From Roseiarcus sp049513815 (GTDB lineage: Bacteria; Pseudomonadota; Alphaproteobacteria; Rhizobiales; Beijerinckiaceae), in the NCBI GenBank assembly GCA_049513815.1, contig JBEKVR010000016.1, positions 1 to 49,205 on the forward strand: a stretch of 49,205 nucleotides of DNA, read 5' to 3'. A model generated the notes under the pieces. The model had not been told where the DNA came from and did not search any database. It saw nothing but the letters and a program-made list of their open reading frames with translations. Below, one piece after another: positions 7,256 through 14,372 of the stretch. Position 1 is the first letter of the stretch. Every line of letters begins with the position of its first letter. The position numbers and the translations under genes are program-made.

Positions 7256-7705
7256 TCAGCCGCTGCGCGCCAGCGACAACAGCCGCTCGGCTTCGCGCAG
7301 GTCGGCGAGAACGGCGCGCAACGCTACGACGTCGCCGCGCTCGGCTGCCGGCCCCACGTCCGTCGCAAGACGCGGCGCGGGCGATTTCTCGACGGCGGGA
7401 CCGGCGGCGGCCTTTGTCGCCTCTGCATGTTCGCGGCCGGCGAGCCCGCGCGCCACCATAGCGGCGCCCCGCTCGCGCAACAGCTTTTGCACGCCTTTGA
7501 TCGTATAGCCTTCGCCGTAGAGGAGCTGCTTGACGGCGCGCAGCAGGTCGACGTCGTCCGGCCGGTAGTAGCGCCGTCCGCCGCCGCGCTTCAACGGCTT
7601 GATCTGGGGAAAACGCGTCTCCCAGAACCGCAGCACGTGCTGCGGCAGGTCCATTTCCTCCGCGACTTCGCTGATCGTACGAAACGCTTCCGGGCTCTTG
7701 TCCAT
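7256..7705 (-). CDS. MerR-family transcriptional regulator
   Basis: 149 residues. A MerR winged-helix DNA-binding domain occupies about residues 10-80: FRTISEVAEEMDLPQHVLRFWETRF, then the wing KRGGGRRYYRPDDVDLL and LLYGEGYTIKGVQKLL. The rest is Ala/Pro-rich and ends in a leucine-rich helix. It lacks the metal-binding cysteines of mercury or copper regulators. The frame continues upstream into ihfA, but ATG 7705 (MDKSPEAF) begins at the family-typical position. It lies just downstream of ihfA on the same strand, a conserved alphaproteobacterial order, so the two are probably co-transcribed. Confidence 0.88.
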   Translation of the reverse strand: MDKSPEAFRTISEVAEEMDLPQHVLRFWETRFPQIKPLKRGGGRRYYRPDDVDLLRAVKQLLYGEGYTIKGVQKLLRERGAAMVARGLAGREHAEATKAAAGPAVEKSPAPRLATDVGPAAERGDVVALRAVLADLREAERLLSLARSG

Positions 7706-7731
7706 GGCGCCTCGCTCCCCGTCCCGCCTAT

Positions 7732-8085
7732 TCAGTCGGCCGCCGCGCCGCCGTTGCGGCGCGCCGCCGATCCGCCGTTGATGCGCGCCTTCAATACGTT
7801 GGAGGGTTTGAAGACCATCACCCGGCGCGGCAAAATCGGCACTTCGACGCCCGTCTTCGGGTTGCGGCCGATGCGCTGGCCTTTCGAGCGCACGACGAAA
7901 GACCCGAAGGACGAAAGTTTGACGGTCTCGCCGCGCGCCGCGGCGTCGCAAATCTCGTCGAGGACGGCCTGGACAAGTTCCGCCGACTCCGTGCGCGAAA
8001 GGCCGACCCGGTTGTAGACGACCTCGGAGAGGTCGGCGCGCGTCACGGTCCGACCATTGGCGCGGTCGGTCTTGGCTTCGGACAT
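7732..8085 (-). CDS. ihfA: Integration host factor subunit alpha
   Basis: DNA-bending nucleoid protein, 117 residues. The DNABII fold is clear: TRADLSEVVYNRVGLSRTES in the helical part, ETVKLSSFGSFVVR, and the DNA-inserting beta arm RNPKTG at residues 74-79. The C-terminal SNVLKARING is typical. An Ala/Gly/Asn tail is lineage-specific. The GTG at 8100 is also in frame, but ATG 8085 is preceded by GGGGGG at good spacing. The MerR gene follows 26 bases downstream. Confidence 0.93.
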   Translation of the reverse strand: MSEAKTDRANGRTVTRADLSEVVYNRVGLSRTESAELVQAVLDEICDAAARGETVKLSSFGSFVVRSKGQRIGRNPKTGVEVPILPRRVMVFKPSNVLKARINGGSAARRNGGAAAD

Positions 8086-8308
8086 GGTCCCCCCCAACAC
8101 ACTCTCATGGCGGCGAAGGATTCAACGCCCCACGCACGGTCGACAGACCGATTCAACGACGCCAAATCTGGCGGCAGACGCCCCAATCGAGGCCGCGACG
8201 TTACACCAAAAGCCATTGGCGAGGAAAGTCATTTGCCGCGCCGCAAGGTCGCAGCGACTTGAATTGATTCGCTTCCCGGTGGCGTCGGGCGCTCCAGCCT
8301 GCTAGTCG

Positions 8309-8344
8309 CTTGCCGCCCGTCTCAGACGGACCTGTCAAGGCAAG
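8309..8344 (+). promoter_or_regulatory. Nested stem-loop in the leader of the SDR gene
   Basis: An outer pair CTTGCC/GGCAAG (8309-8314 with 8339-8344) encloses CCGTCT-C-AGACGG (8317-8329). It ends ten bases before ATG 8355, where it could affect ribosome access. There is no T run, so it is not a classic terminator. Confidence 0.4.
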
Positions 8345-8354
8345 CGAGTCCCGC

Positions 8355-9119
8355 ATGAACAGCGCGCCACAATCTACCCGCGTCGCTCTCGTCACCGGCG
8401 CCTCGCGCGGCGTCGGCCGCGCCGCCGCCCTCGCGCTCGCCGCCGCCGGCTGCCACGTGGTCGCGCTGGCGCGCACCCAGGGCGGGCTCGAGGAACTCGA
8501 CGACGAAATCCGTGCGCTGCGCCCCGACGTCGAAGCGCCGGCGACCTTGGCGCCTTGCGATCTGCGCGACTTTCCCGCCATCGACCGGCTCGGCGAAGCG
8601 TTGCACAAGCGCTGGGGCCGCCTCGACGTCCTCGTTGGCGCCGCTGGCGTGTTAGGCCCTCTTTCGCCGCTCCACCACGTTGACCCAAAGCAGTGGGAAG
8701 AGGTCCTGGCGGTTAATGTCACGGCGAACTGGCGGCTCATCCGGGCCCTCGACCCGTTGCTGCGCCAATCCCCAGCCGGACGGGCGGCGTTCGTCACTTC
8801 GGGCGCGGCAAGCCGCGCCGAGCTGCGCGCCTATTGGGGCCCCTACACTGTCTCCAAGGCGGCGCTCGACGCGCTGGTGCGCACGTACGCCGCCGAGACC
8901 GTCAACACCTCGGCGATCCGGGTCATGCTGGTCAATCCTGGGCCGCTGCGCACCCGGATGCGCGCTTCCGCAATGCCGGGCGAAGATCCGATGACTTTGC
9001 GCACTCCAGAGGAGCTCGCTCCCAAGATCGTCGCGCTCTGCGCGCCGGAGTGGGGCGAGACCGGCAAGCTCTATGACTTCCCCCACGACCGCGTGATGAG
9101 CTTCGCGCCGCCGGACTGA
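8355..9119 (+). CDS. Short-chain dehydrogenase/reductase
   Basis: 254-residue Rossmann-fold oxidoreductase. The cofactor motif TGASRGVG is at residues 14-21, and the catalytic residues are Ser149 (VTSGAAS), Tyr164 and Lys168 (YTVSK). The NxxA-type substitution in GAAGVLGPL and NVTANW at 121 are family-typical. The basic residues after the first strands hint at NADPH, but the substrate cannot be told. A frame extension to TTG 8310 exists, but it would include the hairpin. It is divergent from ihfA. Confidence 0.88.
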   Translation: MNSAPQSTRVALVTGASRGVGRAAALALAAAGCHVVALARTQGGLEELDDEIRALRPDVEAPATLAPCDLRDFPAIDRLGEALHKRWGRLDVLVGAAGVLGPLSPLHHVDPKQWEEVLAVNVTANWRLIRALDPLLRQSPAGRAAFVTSGAASRAELRAYWGPYTVSKAALDALVRTYAAETVNTSAIRVMLVNPGPLRTRMRASAMPGEDPMTLRTPEELAPKIVALCAPEWGETGKLYDFPHDRVMSFAPPD

Positions 9120-9131
9120 GGCGGATTTCGC

Positions 9132-9159
9132 TTGCGCCGGCCGCCGGCTCGTCTATAAG
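9132..9159 (+). promoter_or_regulatory. Promoter of rpsF-rpsR operon
   Basis: -35-like TTGCGC (9132-9137) and -10 TATAAG (9154-9159) are separated by 16 bases, and the -10 is followed by CGCGC. The same TATAAGCGCG stretch occurs at the rplM promoter. The predicted leader before rpsF is about 170 bases. Confidence 0.6.
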
Positions 9160-9166
9160 CGCGCGG

Positions 9167-9258
9167 TCGAAGTTCCCGCTGGGGGCTGAACGGAAGGCCG
9201 CGGCCGATGAGGGCGCGGTAGAGCTTAAAAGCTCGGCTTCCGGTGTTCCCGCCTTCGA
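9167..9258 (+). promoter_or_regulatory. Structured rpsF leader, candidate S6:S18 autoregulatory RNA
   Basis: TCGAAG (9167-9172) can pair with CTTCGA (9253-9258), enclosing a GC-rich palindrome GGCCGCGGCC (9197-9206) and the hairpin GAGCTT-AA-AAGCTC (9221-9234), followed by GCTTCCGGTG. In many bacteria the S6:S18 complex represses its own mRNA through a leader motif with an exposed CCG. A CCG is present here, but I could not fit the consensus with confidence. Confidence 0.35.
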
Positions 9259-9335
9259 AAGATCCGCCTCGAGCCTTTCCAACCGGCTCGAAGGGCTCAG
9301 CGCGGGGCTTCCGAACGACGAAGGAAAGGCTCTCC

Positions 9336-9767
9336 ATGGCTCTGTACGAGCATATCTATTTGGTGCGGCAGGACGTGACCGCACCCCAGGTCGAAGCGCT
9401 CACCGAGCAGCTCAAGACCCTCATCGCTTCCAACGGCGGTTCGGTTTCCAAGATCGAGGCGTGGGGGCTGAAGTCCCTCGCCTTCCGCATCAAGAAGAAC
9501 CGCAAGGCCTATTTCACGCTGCTGAACATCGACGCGCCGTCGGCGGCGATCATGGAGCTGGAGCGCCAGCTCAGCCTCAACGAAGACGTCATCCGCTACC
9601 TCACCTTGCGCGTCGACGAGCACGAAGCCGGCCCGTCGGCGATGCTGCGCAAGCGCGAGGAGAGCGACCGCGACGATCGTGGCGGTCGCGGCCCGCGCCC
9701 CGACCGTGGCGACCGTCCTGACCGTCCCCGCCGTCCCCGCGACGACGCCCAAGCCGGAGCATTCTGA
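9336..9767 (+). CDS. rpsF: 30S ribosomal protein S6
   Basis: 143 residues, starting MALYEHIYLVRQD, with the ferredoxin-like S6 core (GGSVSKIEAWGLKSLAFRIKKNRKAYF) and VIRYLTLRVDEHE. The C-terminal tail is Arg/Asp/Gly/Pro-rich, as usual in Rhizobiales. The Shine-Dalgarno is AAGGAAAGG just before ATG 9336; the longer frame from 9243 is leader RNA. The stop overlaps the rpsR start by one base. Confidence 0.97.
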   Translation: MALYEHIYLVRQDVTAPQVEALTEQLKTLIASNGGSVSKIEAWGLKSLAFRIKKNRKAYFTLLNIDAPSAAIMELERQLSLNEDVIRYLTLRVDEHEAGPSAMLRKREESDRDDRGGRGPRPDRGDRPDRPRRPRDDAQAGAF

Positions 9768-10003
9768 TGGCCACCGCGCCCCGCCGCCCCTTCTTCCGCC
9801 GCCGCAAGTCCTGCCCCTTCTCCGGCGCCAACGCGCCGAAGATCGATTACAAGGACACCCGCCTGCTGTCGCGCTACATCTCGGAGCGCGGCAAGATCGT
9901 GCCGTCGCGCATCACCGCGGTTTCGGCCAGCAAGCAGCGCGAACTCGCCCAGGCGATCAAGCGCGCGCGCTTCCTCGGCCTGCTGCCTTACGTCATTCGC
10001 TGA
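9767..10003 (+). CDS. rpsR: 30S ribosomal protein S18
   Basis: 78 residues. The product has the FRRRKSCPFSG start and the conserved core KIDYKDTRLLSRYISERGKIVPSRITAVS followed by KQRELAQAIKRARFLGLLPY. S18 forms a dimer with S6 on the 30S platform. It is translationally coupled to rpsF through a TGATG junction. Confidence 0.98.
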   Translation: MATAPRRPFFRRRKSCPFSGANAPKIDYKDTRLLSRYISERGKIVPSRITAVSASKQRELAQAIKRARFLGLLPYVIR

Positions 10004-10042
10004 CGATTAGACGGGGCGTCAGCCGCCCCTCACGAACGAACA

Positions 10043-10096
10043 GTCCCGCACGGCCGAGCCGCGCGGGACGAGTTGGGGCCGACGGGATCGTCGGCC
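10043..10096 (+). terminator. Tandem GC-rich hairpins after rpsR
   Basis: GTCCCGC/GCGGGAC (10043-10049 with 10063-10069) is followed by GGCCGAC/GTCGGCC (10077-10083 with 10090-10096, six-base loop). Neither has a T run, so they may be attenuating or 3'-end-protecting structures between the two ribosomal genes and the membrane-protein gene, rather than full terminators. Confidence 0.45.
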
Positions 10097-10131
10097 TCTA
10101 ACCGCCTCGGACCGCGGGACAGCGCATTCGC

Positions 10132-11112
10132 ATGATCCAACGTTTCGCCGTTCCGGTCGGCGCCGGCGCCGTTTCGGCCTTGTTGTTCGCCCTTACCGTC
10201 AAGGGCACGCCGCTCGCGCTCGCCCTCGCCTATCTCGCGCCGATGCCGCTGATGATCGCCGCCTTCGGCTGGGGAGCGTTCGGCGGGCTCTTGGCGGCGG
10301 CCGTCGCCTCGTCGGCGTTGTTCGCCATCTTCGATGTGCAGGGCGCGTTGGCCTTCCTGCTGATCGTCGCTGCGCCCGCCTGGATCCTGCCGACTTTCGC
10401 CGTCTTGTCGCGCTACGCGCCGCCCTGGCGTCGGAACGACCCCGACGTCCCCGCCCGCACCCCGATTGGCGCCGTCGTTACGCTCGCGGCGGCGCTCGGG
10501 GCGCTCGCCGGTCTCGCCGGTCTGGCGACGTTGATCATCGGTTACAGCGGCTACGAAGCGGGTCTGCAGGCGCTTATTTCCGAACTCACGCCGGCGATCG
10601 AGCAGGCCGTCGAAGGCGTTGACGTTCTGCCCGACGGCGTCAGCGCGCGCGACGTCGCCCAAGAGGTGGCGAAGCTCGCGCCCCTCGCCACGGCGACGCT
10701 CGGCTTCCTGACGCTGTGCGCCAATCTCTACGCCGCGGGGCGTTCGACCGCGCTGTCGCATCGCCTGCCGCGTCCCTGGCCCGACTTGCCGACCGAATTC
10801 GTCCTCCCGCGGCCGCTCGCCCTCGTCGCGGCGATCGCGGTCGGCGTGGCGATCGCCCTGCCCGAACCAATCGACCAGTTCGCCTGGGTGTTCGCCGGCC
10901 CGCTCGCCGCGGCCTACGCGCTACAGGGCTTTGCCGTGCTGCACGCGCTGTCGCGCGGCCTGCCGCTGCGCCCGCTGCTGATCGCCGCGCTTTATTTCTG
11001 CACCGGCGTTCGCGCCGGCTGGACGCTGCCGCTGATCGCGCTGGTCGGGTTGGCCGACAGCGCGGCGAATTTGCGCGTGCGCGCCGCCGCGGCGCGCCGC
11101 TCGAACACTTGA
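10132..11112 (+). CDS. DUF2232-like integral membrane protein
   Basis: 326 residues with about eight hydrophobic segments, the first formed by VPVGAGAVSALLFALTV and LALALAYLAPMPLMIAAFG, and no charged catalytic motif. This position between rpsR and rplI is held by a DUF2232 protein throughout Rhizobiales. A soluble-looking loop (about residues 140-180) contains YEAGLQALISELTPAIEQAVEG. Function is unknown; linkage to S18 and L9 suggests a housekeeping role in the inner membrane. The assignment rests on context and topology. Confidence 0.8.
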   Translation: MIQRFAVPVGAGAVSALLFALTVKGTPLALALAYLAPMPLMIAAFGWGAFGGLLAAAVASSALFAIFDVQGALAFLLIVAAPAWILPTFAVLSRYAPPWRRNDPDVPARTPIGAVVTLAAALGALAGLAGLATLIIGYSGYEAGLQALISELTPAIEQAVEGVDVLPDGVSARDVAQEVAKLAPLATATLGFLTLCANLYAAGRSTALSHRLPRPWPDLPTEFVLPRPLALVAAIAVGVAIALPEPIDQFAWVFAGPLAAAYALQGFAVLHALSRGLPLRPLLIAALYFCTGVRAGWTLPLIALVGLADSAANLRVRAAAARRSNT

Positions 11113-11146
11113 GTCTCGCAATCACGCCGGACGTAAGGAGAGAACG

Positions 11147-11722
11147 ATGGAAGTGATTTTACTGGAGCGCGTCGGCAAGCTCGGCCACATGGGCGACACA
11201 GTGCGCGTCAAGGACGGCTACGCCCGCAATTTTCTCTTGCCGCACGGCAAGGCTTTGCGCGCCACCGAAGCCAACAAGAAGAAGTTCGAAAGCCAGCGGG
11301 CCGACCTCGAGGTGCGCAACCTCGAGATGAAGCGCGCGGCTGGCGACATCGCCTCGACGCTCGACGGCAAGAGCTTCGTCATCATCCGCCAGGCGGGCGA
11401 AACTGGACAGCTCTACGGCTCGGTTTCGGCGCGCGACATCGCCGAGGCGATCAGCGCAGCGGGCTTCCAGGTTCACCGCAACCAGGTGGCGCTGCTCCAT
11501 CCGATCAAGACGCTCGGCCTGCACAAGACGCCGATCCATCCCCATCCGGAAGTCGAGGCGTTCGTCACCGTCAACGTCGCCCGCTCTCAGGAGCAGGCGG
11601 AGCGCCAGGCCAAGGGCGAGGACCTCAACGTGCGCGAAGAAACCTCGATGGACGATCTCGGCCTCGAGGTCGGCCAGGCGCTGGCCGACGCGGGCCCCAA
11701 CGCGAGCCTGGCGCAGGAATAA
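11147..11722 (+). CDS. rplI: 50S ribosomal protein L9
   Basis: 191 residues. The N-terminal rRNA-binding domain is intact (EVILLERVGKLGHMGDTVRVKDGYARNFLLPHGKA), then the long connecting helix and the C-terminal domain with GQLYGSVSARDIAEAI and LHKTPIHPHPEVEAFVTVNVARS. The acidic tail beyond about residue 150 is common in alphaproteobacteria. The Shine-Dalgarno is AAGGAGAG. It is the last gene of the rpsF cluster. Confidence 0.97.
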   Translation: MEVILLERVGKLGHMGDTVRVKDGYARNFLLPHGKALRATEANKKKFESQRADLEVRNLEMKRAAGDIASTLDGKSFVIIRQAGETGQLYGSVSARDIAEAISAAGFQVHRNQVALLHPIKTLGLHKTPIHPHPEVEAFVTVNVARSQEQAERQAKGEDLNVREETSMDDLGLEVGQALADAGPNASLAQE

Positions 11723-11742
11723 CCGCGCCAAACGCCATCTCG

Positions 11743-11763
11743 GGCGCGGCCGCCGGCCGCGCC
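11743..11763. terminator. Hairpin between convergent rplI and galM
   Basis: GGCGCGGCC-GCC-GGCCGCGCC is a perfect nine-base-pair stem with a three-base loop, located between the rplI stop and the galM stop. It has no T run, but its strength and place suit a shared terminator for both strands. Confidence 0.6.
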
Positions 11764-11774
11764 TGCAGCGTCAA

Positions 11775-12782
11775 TCAGGCGAAGCGGAATTCGCTGACGT
11801 GGCGATAGGTCTCGCCCGGCGCCAGTCGGCACGGGGTGAAATGGCGCCGGTTGGGCGAATCCGGGAAGCGCTGCGGCTCCAGGCATAAGCCTGAGTGGGC
11901 GCCATAGCGCGCGCCGTCGAGCCCTGGCGCGGCGCAGACGAGCTTGGCGGCGTCGTAGAACTGGACGCCCGGTTCGCTGCTGTGCAGCTCCATCGTCAGG
12001 CCGTTGAGCGGCGAACGCACGCGCGCGATCGGCGCGAGGCTGGACGCGTCGGGCGCGCGCGCAGCGACGAAATTGACGTCGTAGAGCTGTCCGGAGGGAT
12101 TGCGGATCGGCCGCGGTTGGCGGAAGTCGAAGGGCGTTCCGGCAACAGCGCGGATTTCGCCGGTCGGGATCAGCTCGTCGTCGGAGGGCGTGTAGAAGTC
12201 GCTCAAGATCGCCAATTCGTGGTCGCGCACGTCGCTCGAGCCGTCGAGATTGAAATAGCCATGCTGGGTGAGATTGACGATCGTCGGCCGGGCGCAGGTC
12301 GCGGAGAGCTCGACGCGCAACGTCGCCGGCTCGAGCAAGCGATAGACGCAAACGGCGCGCAGGGCGCCGGGGAATCCCTGATCGCCGTCGGGCGAGTCCA
12401 GTTCGAGCGTCGCTGACGACGCGTCGACCGGGCCGAGCTTCCACACCCGCCGCCCGAAGCCGTTAGGCCCGCCGTGCAGCGTGTGCTTGTCGCCGGGCTT
12501 GCGCGCGAGATTGTACACGGCGCCGTCGAGCGTGAATCGGCCGTTGGCGACGCGGTTGGCGTAGCGGCCCGGCACAGCGCCGAAGTACGGCGAATGGGCG
12601 GCGTAGTCCTCAATCGAATTGAGGCCGAGCGTCACGCGCTGCTTGCCCTGCCCGAGCGGCACGACGAGATCGCGCAGCACTGCGCCCCAGGTGAGAATTT
12701 TGGCGGTCGCTCCCGCTTTGGAGGCGATCGTCGCCTCGAACACCGGCGCGCCCTCGTGCTGTCCGAACGAATGCACGTTCAT
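11775..12782 (-). CDS. galM: Aldose 1-epimerase (mutarotase)
   Basis: 335 residues. It interconverts alpha and beta anomers of aldohexoses. Family features: GAVLRDLVVP, the PYFGAVPGRYANRVANGRF segment, HTLHGGPNGFGRRVWK with an active-site His, the catalytic His in NLTQHGYFNLDG, DHELAI, and the catalytic Glu in LCLEPQRFPDSPN. Start ATG 12782 has AAGGGGA upstream; the frame is open further but lacks homologous sequence. It is co-directional with the UDG gene 61 bases upstream but of unrelated function. Confidence 0.92.
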   Translation of the reverse strand: MNVHSFGQHEGAPVFEATIASKAGATAKILTWGAVLRDLVVPLGQGKQRVTLGLNSIEDYAAHSPYFGAVPGRYANRVANGRFTLDGAVYNLARKPGDKHTLHGGPNGFGRRVWKLGPVDASSATLELDSPDGDQGFPGALRAVCVYRLLEPATLRVELSATCARPTIVNLTQHGYFNLDGSSDVRDHELAILSDFYTPSDDELIPTGEIRAVAGTPFDFRQPRPIRNPSGQLYDVNFVAARAPDASSLAPIARVRSPLNGLTMELHSSEPGVQFYDAAKLVCAAPGLDGARYGAHSGLCLEPQRFPDSPNRRHFTPCRLAPGETYRHVSEFRFA

Positions 12783-12843
12783 GCCTGTTCCCCTTCGCCA
12801 CATCCGCCGCGCCGATCGTCGGACCGCTCTTCTCCGGTGGCCC

Positions 12844-13554
12844 CTATTGCATCGACGGGTCGTCGAGATGCGCTCGCGCGGCGGCAAAAACAGCGCGGAA
12901 CATCTCGGGGGTCAGCGTACCCGTGTTCGTGTTGTAACGCGAACAGTGGTAGCTATCGAACAGGACGAGCGGCGACTGCGCGACGTTGTGTCGCGCGCCG
13001 TGCCCAAAGGGAAACCGCGACGGACGCGCGTCAAGCGCGCGCAGCGCGCTGTCGTGGGCGATGCGCCCGAGCGCGACGATCGCCGCCAGACGTGGCAACG
13101 CCTTCATTGCGCCGGCGAGATAGGGCCGGCAGGCGCCGATCTCGGCCGGCGTCGGCTTGTTCTCGGGCGGCACGCAGCGCACCGCATTGACGATCGCGCA
13201 GTCGACGAGCGCGAGCCCATCGTCCGGGCGGCGGTCATAGACGCCATCCGCAAAGCCGAACGCCAACAGCGTGGCGTAAAGCAGATCGCCAGCGTAGTCG
13301 CCGGTGAACGGCCGGCCGGTGCGGTTGGCGCCGCGCAGGCCCGGCGCGAGGCCGACGACCAGCAGCCGCGCCGCGGGGTCGCCGAACGACTCGACCGGCG
13401 CGTTACGAAATCCGGGAAACGCGGCGCGGTTGGCGTCACGAAAGGCGGCGAGCCGGTCGCAGATGCGACAATCGGCGGGCGGGCTGACGTCAAAAGGCAA
13501 GCGCGCGCCCCGCGGCGATTGGTGAGCGTTGACCGGAATTCTGTGCCCGCTCAC
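12844..13554 (-). CDS. Family 5 uracil-DNA glycosylase (UDGb-type, Fe-S)
   Basis: 236 residues. Removes deaminated bases from DNA. Motif A is GLAPGLRGANRTGRPFTGD (residues 68-86), the UDGb form. Motif B is HCSRYNTNTG (203-212), with Cys where HPS is usual. Four cysteines placed for a 4Fe-4S cluster are Cys29, Cys32, Cys127 and Cys142. The start is GTG 13554, overlapping the TGA of the NYN gene by four bases (GTGA), so translation is probably coupled to it. Confidence 0.9.
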   Translation of the reverse strand: MSGHRIPVNAHQSPRGARLPFDVSPPADCRICDRLAAFRDANRAAFPGFRNAPVESFGDPAARLLVVGLAPGLRGANRTGRPFTGDYAGDLLYATLLAFGFADGVYDRRPDDGLALVDCAIVNAVRCVPPENKPTPAEIGACRPYLAGAMKALPRLAAIVALGRIAHDSALRALDARPSRFPFGHGARHNVAQSPLVLFDSYHCSRYNTNTGTLTPEMFRAVFAAARAHLDDPSMQ

Positions 13555-14180
13555 TCGCGCCCGGTCTCGTCCGGCGGCGTGGGCGCTGGCGCTGGCGCTG
13601 GCGCTGGCGCGTAAGCGGCCTGGCGACGCGGTTCGCCGGCGCGCGCCGCGCGTTCGCTCGGATCGCGGCCGATGCGCGGCGCAAGCTGCGCGAGGTCGAT
13701 GAATTCGTCGGCTTGGCGGCGCAGCTCATCGGCGACCATCGGCGGCTGCGTGACGACGGTCGAGACGACCGACACGCGCACTCCCTGCCGCTGCAGCGAT
13801 TCGACCAGCGAGCGGAAATCGCCGTCACCGGAAAACAGCACCATTTGGTCGACGTGCGGCGCCATCTCCATCGCCGTCACCGCCAGCTCGATGTCCATGT
13901 TGCCTTTGACTTTGCGCCGCCCAGTCGAGTCGACGAATTCCTTGGTTGGCTTGGTGACGACCGAATAACCGTTGTAGTCGAGCCAGTCGACCAGCGGCCG
14001 AATCGACGAATATTCCTGGTCTTCCACAAGCGCAGTGTAATAATAGGCGCGGATCAGTCGGCCCCTGCCCTGGAACTCGCGCAACAGTCGCTTGTAATCG
14101 ATGTCGAAGCCGAGCGACTTCGCCGACGCGTAGAGATTCGCGCCGTCGATGAATAGGGCGAAACGTTCCTGATCTGGCAT
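13551..14180 (-). CDS. NYN-domain (LabA/PIN-like) ribonuclease-type protein
   Basis: 209 residues from ATG 14180. NYN-domain acidic residues are in place: Asp12 (LFIDGANLY), Asp96 (KGNMDIELAV), Asp119 and Asp121 (FSGDGDFRSL). These should bind Mg2+ for RNA cleavage, as in LabA/PIN-like proteins; no substrate is known. The tail is a Pro-Ala run (about residues 192-201) ending in PPDETGRE. A TTG at 14192 has GGAG seven bases upstream, a better ribosome site than that of ATG 14180, so four more residues are possible. Translationally coupled to the UDG. Confidence 0.87.
   Translation of the reverse strand: MPDQERFALFIDGANLYASAKSLGFDIDYKRLLREFQGRGRLIRAYYYTALVEDQEYSSIRPLVDWLDYNGYSVVTKPTKEFVDSTGRRKVKGNMDIELAVTAMEMAPHVDQMVLFSGDGDFRSLVESLQRQGVRVSVVSTVVTQPPMVADELRRQADEFIDLAQLAPRIGRDPSERAARAGEPRRQAAYAPAPAPAPAPTPPDETGRE
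13582..13610. repeat. Hexanucleotide tandem repeat (GGCGCT, about 4.8 copies)
   Basis: Perfect GGCGCT units lie inside the 3' end of the NYN gene. On the coding strand they encode the alternating Ala-Pro run. Copy-number change by slippage would add or remove Ala-Pro dipeptides without a frameshift. Confidence 0.85.
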
Positions 14181-14207
14181 GGGCTCGACCAATTCGTCGC
14201 TCCGCGC

Positions 14208-14235
14208 TTGACGCGGCTTTCCGCGTTTATCTTAT
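14208..14235 (+). promoter_or_regulatory. Candidate promoter of the FAH-family gene
   Basis: TTGACG (14208-14213) and TCTTAT (14230-14235) are separated by 16 bases, in the gap divergent from the NYN gene. The -35 is good and the -10 mediocre. The leader would be about 130 bases. Confidence 0.4.
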
Positions 14236-14372
14236 GACGCGTCGGTTTCGTTTGCCAGAGCATTGCGCCGGAGCGCTGTGGCCGGTTTCGTTGTCTACTG
14301 CCAGTGGCTGGGCTAAGGCTGACGTGCGAGAAGCCGCAGACGGGACGGCCGGTCGAACGAAGGGAAACGCGC

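Noticed and set aside
7092..7508. 138-codon open frame starting MVGVAGFEPTTP on the plus strand
   Set aside because: Its first part is the antisense of tRNA-Pro, a well-known source of false protein calls, and the rest is antisense to the MerR gene.
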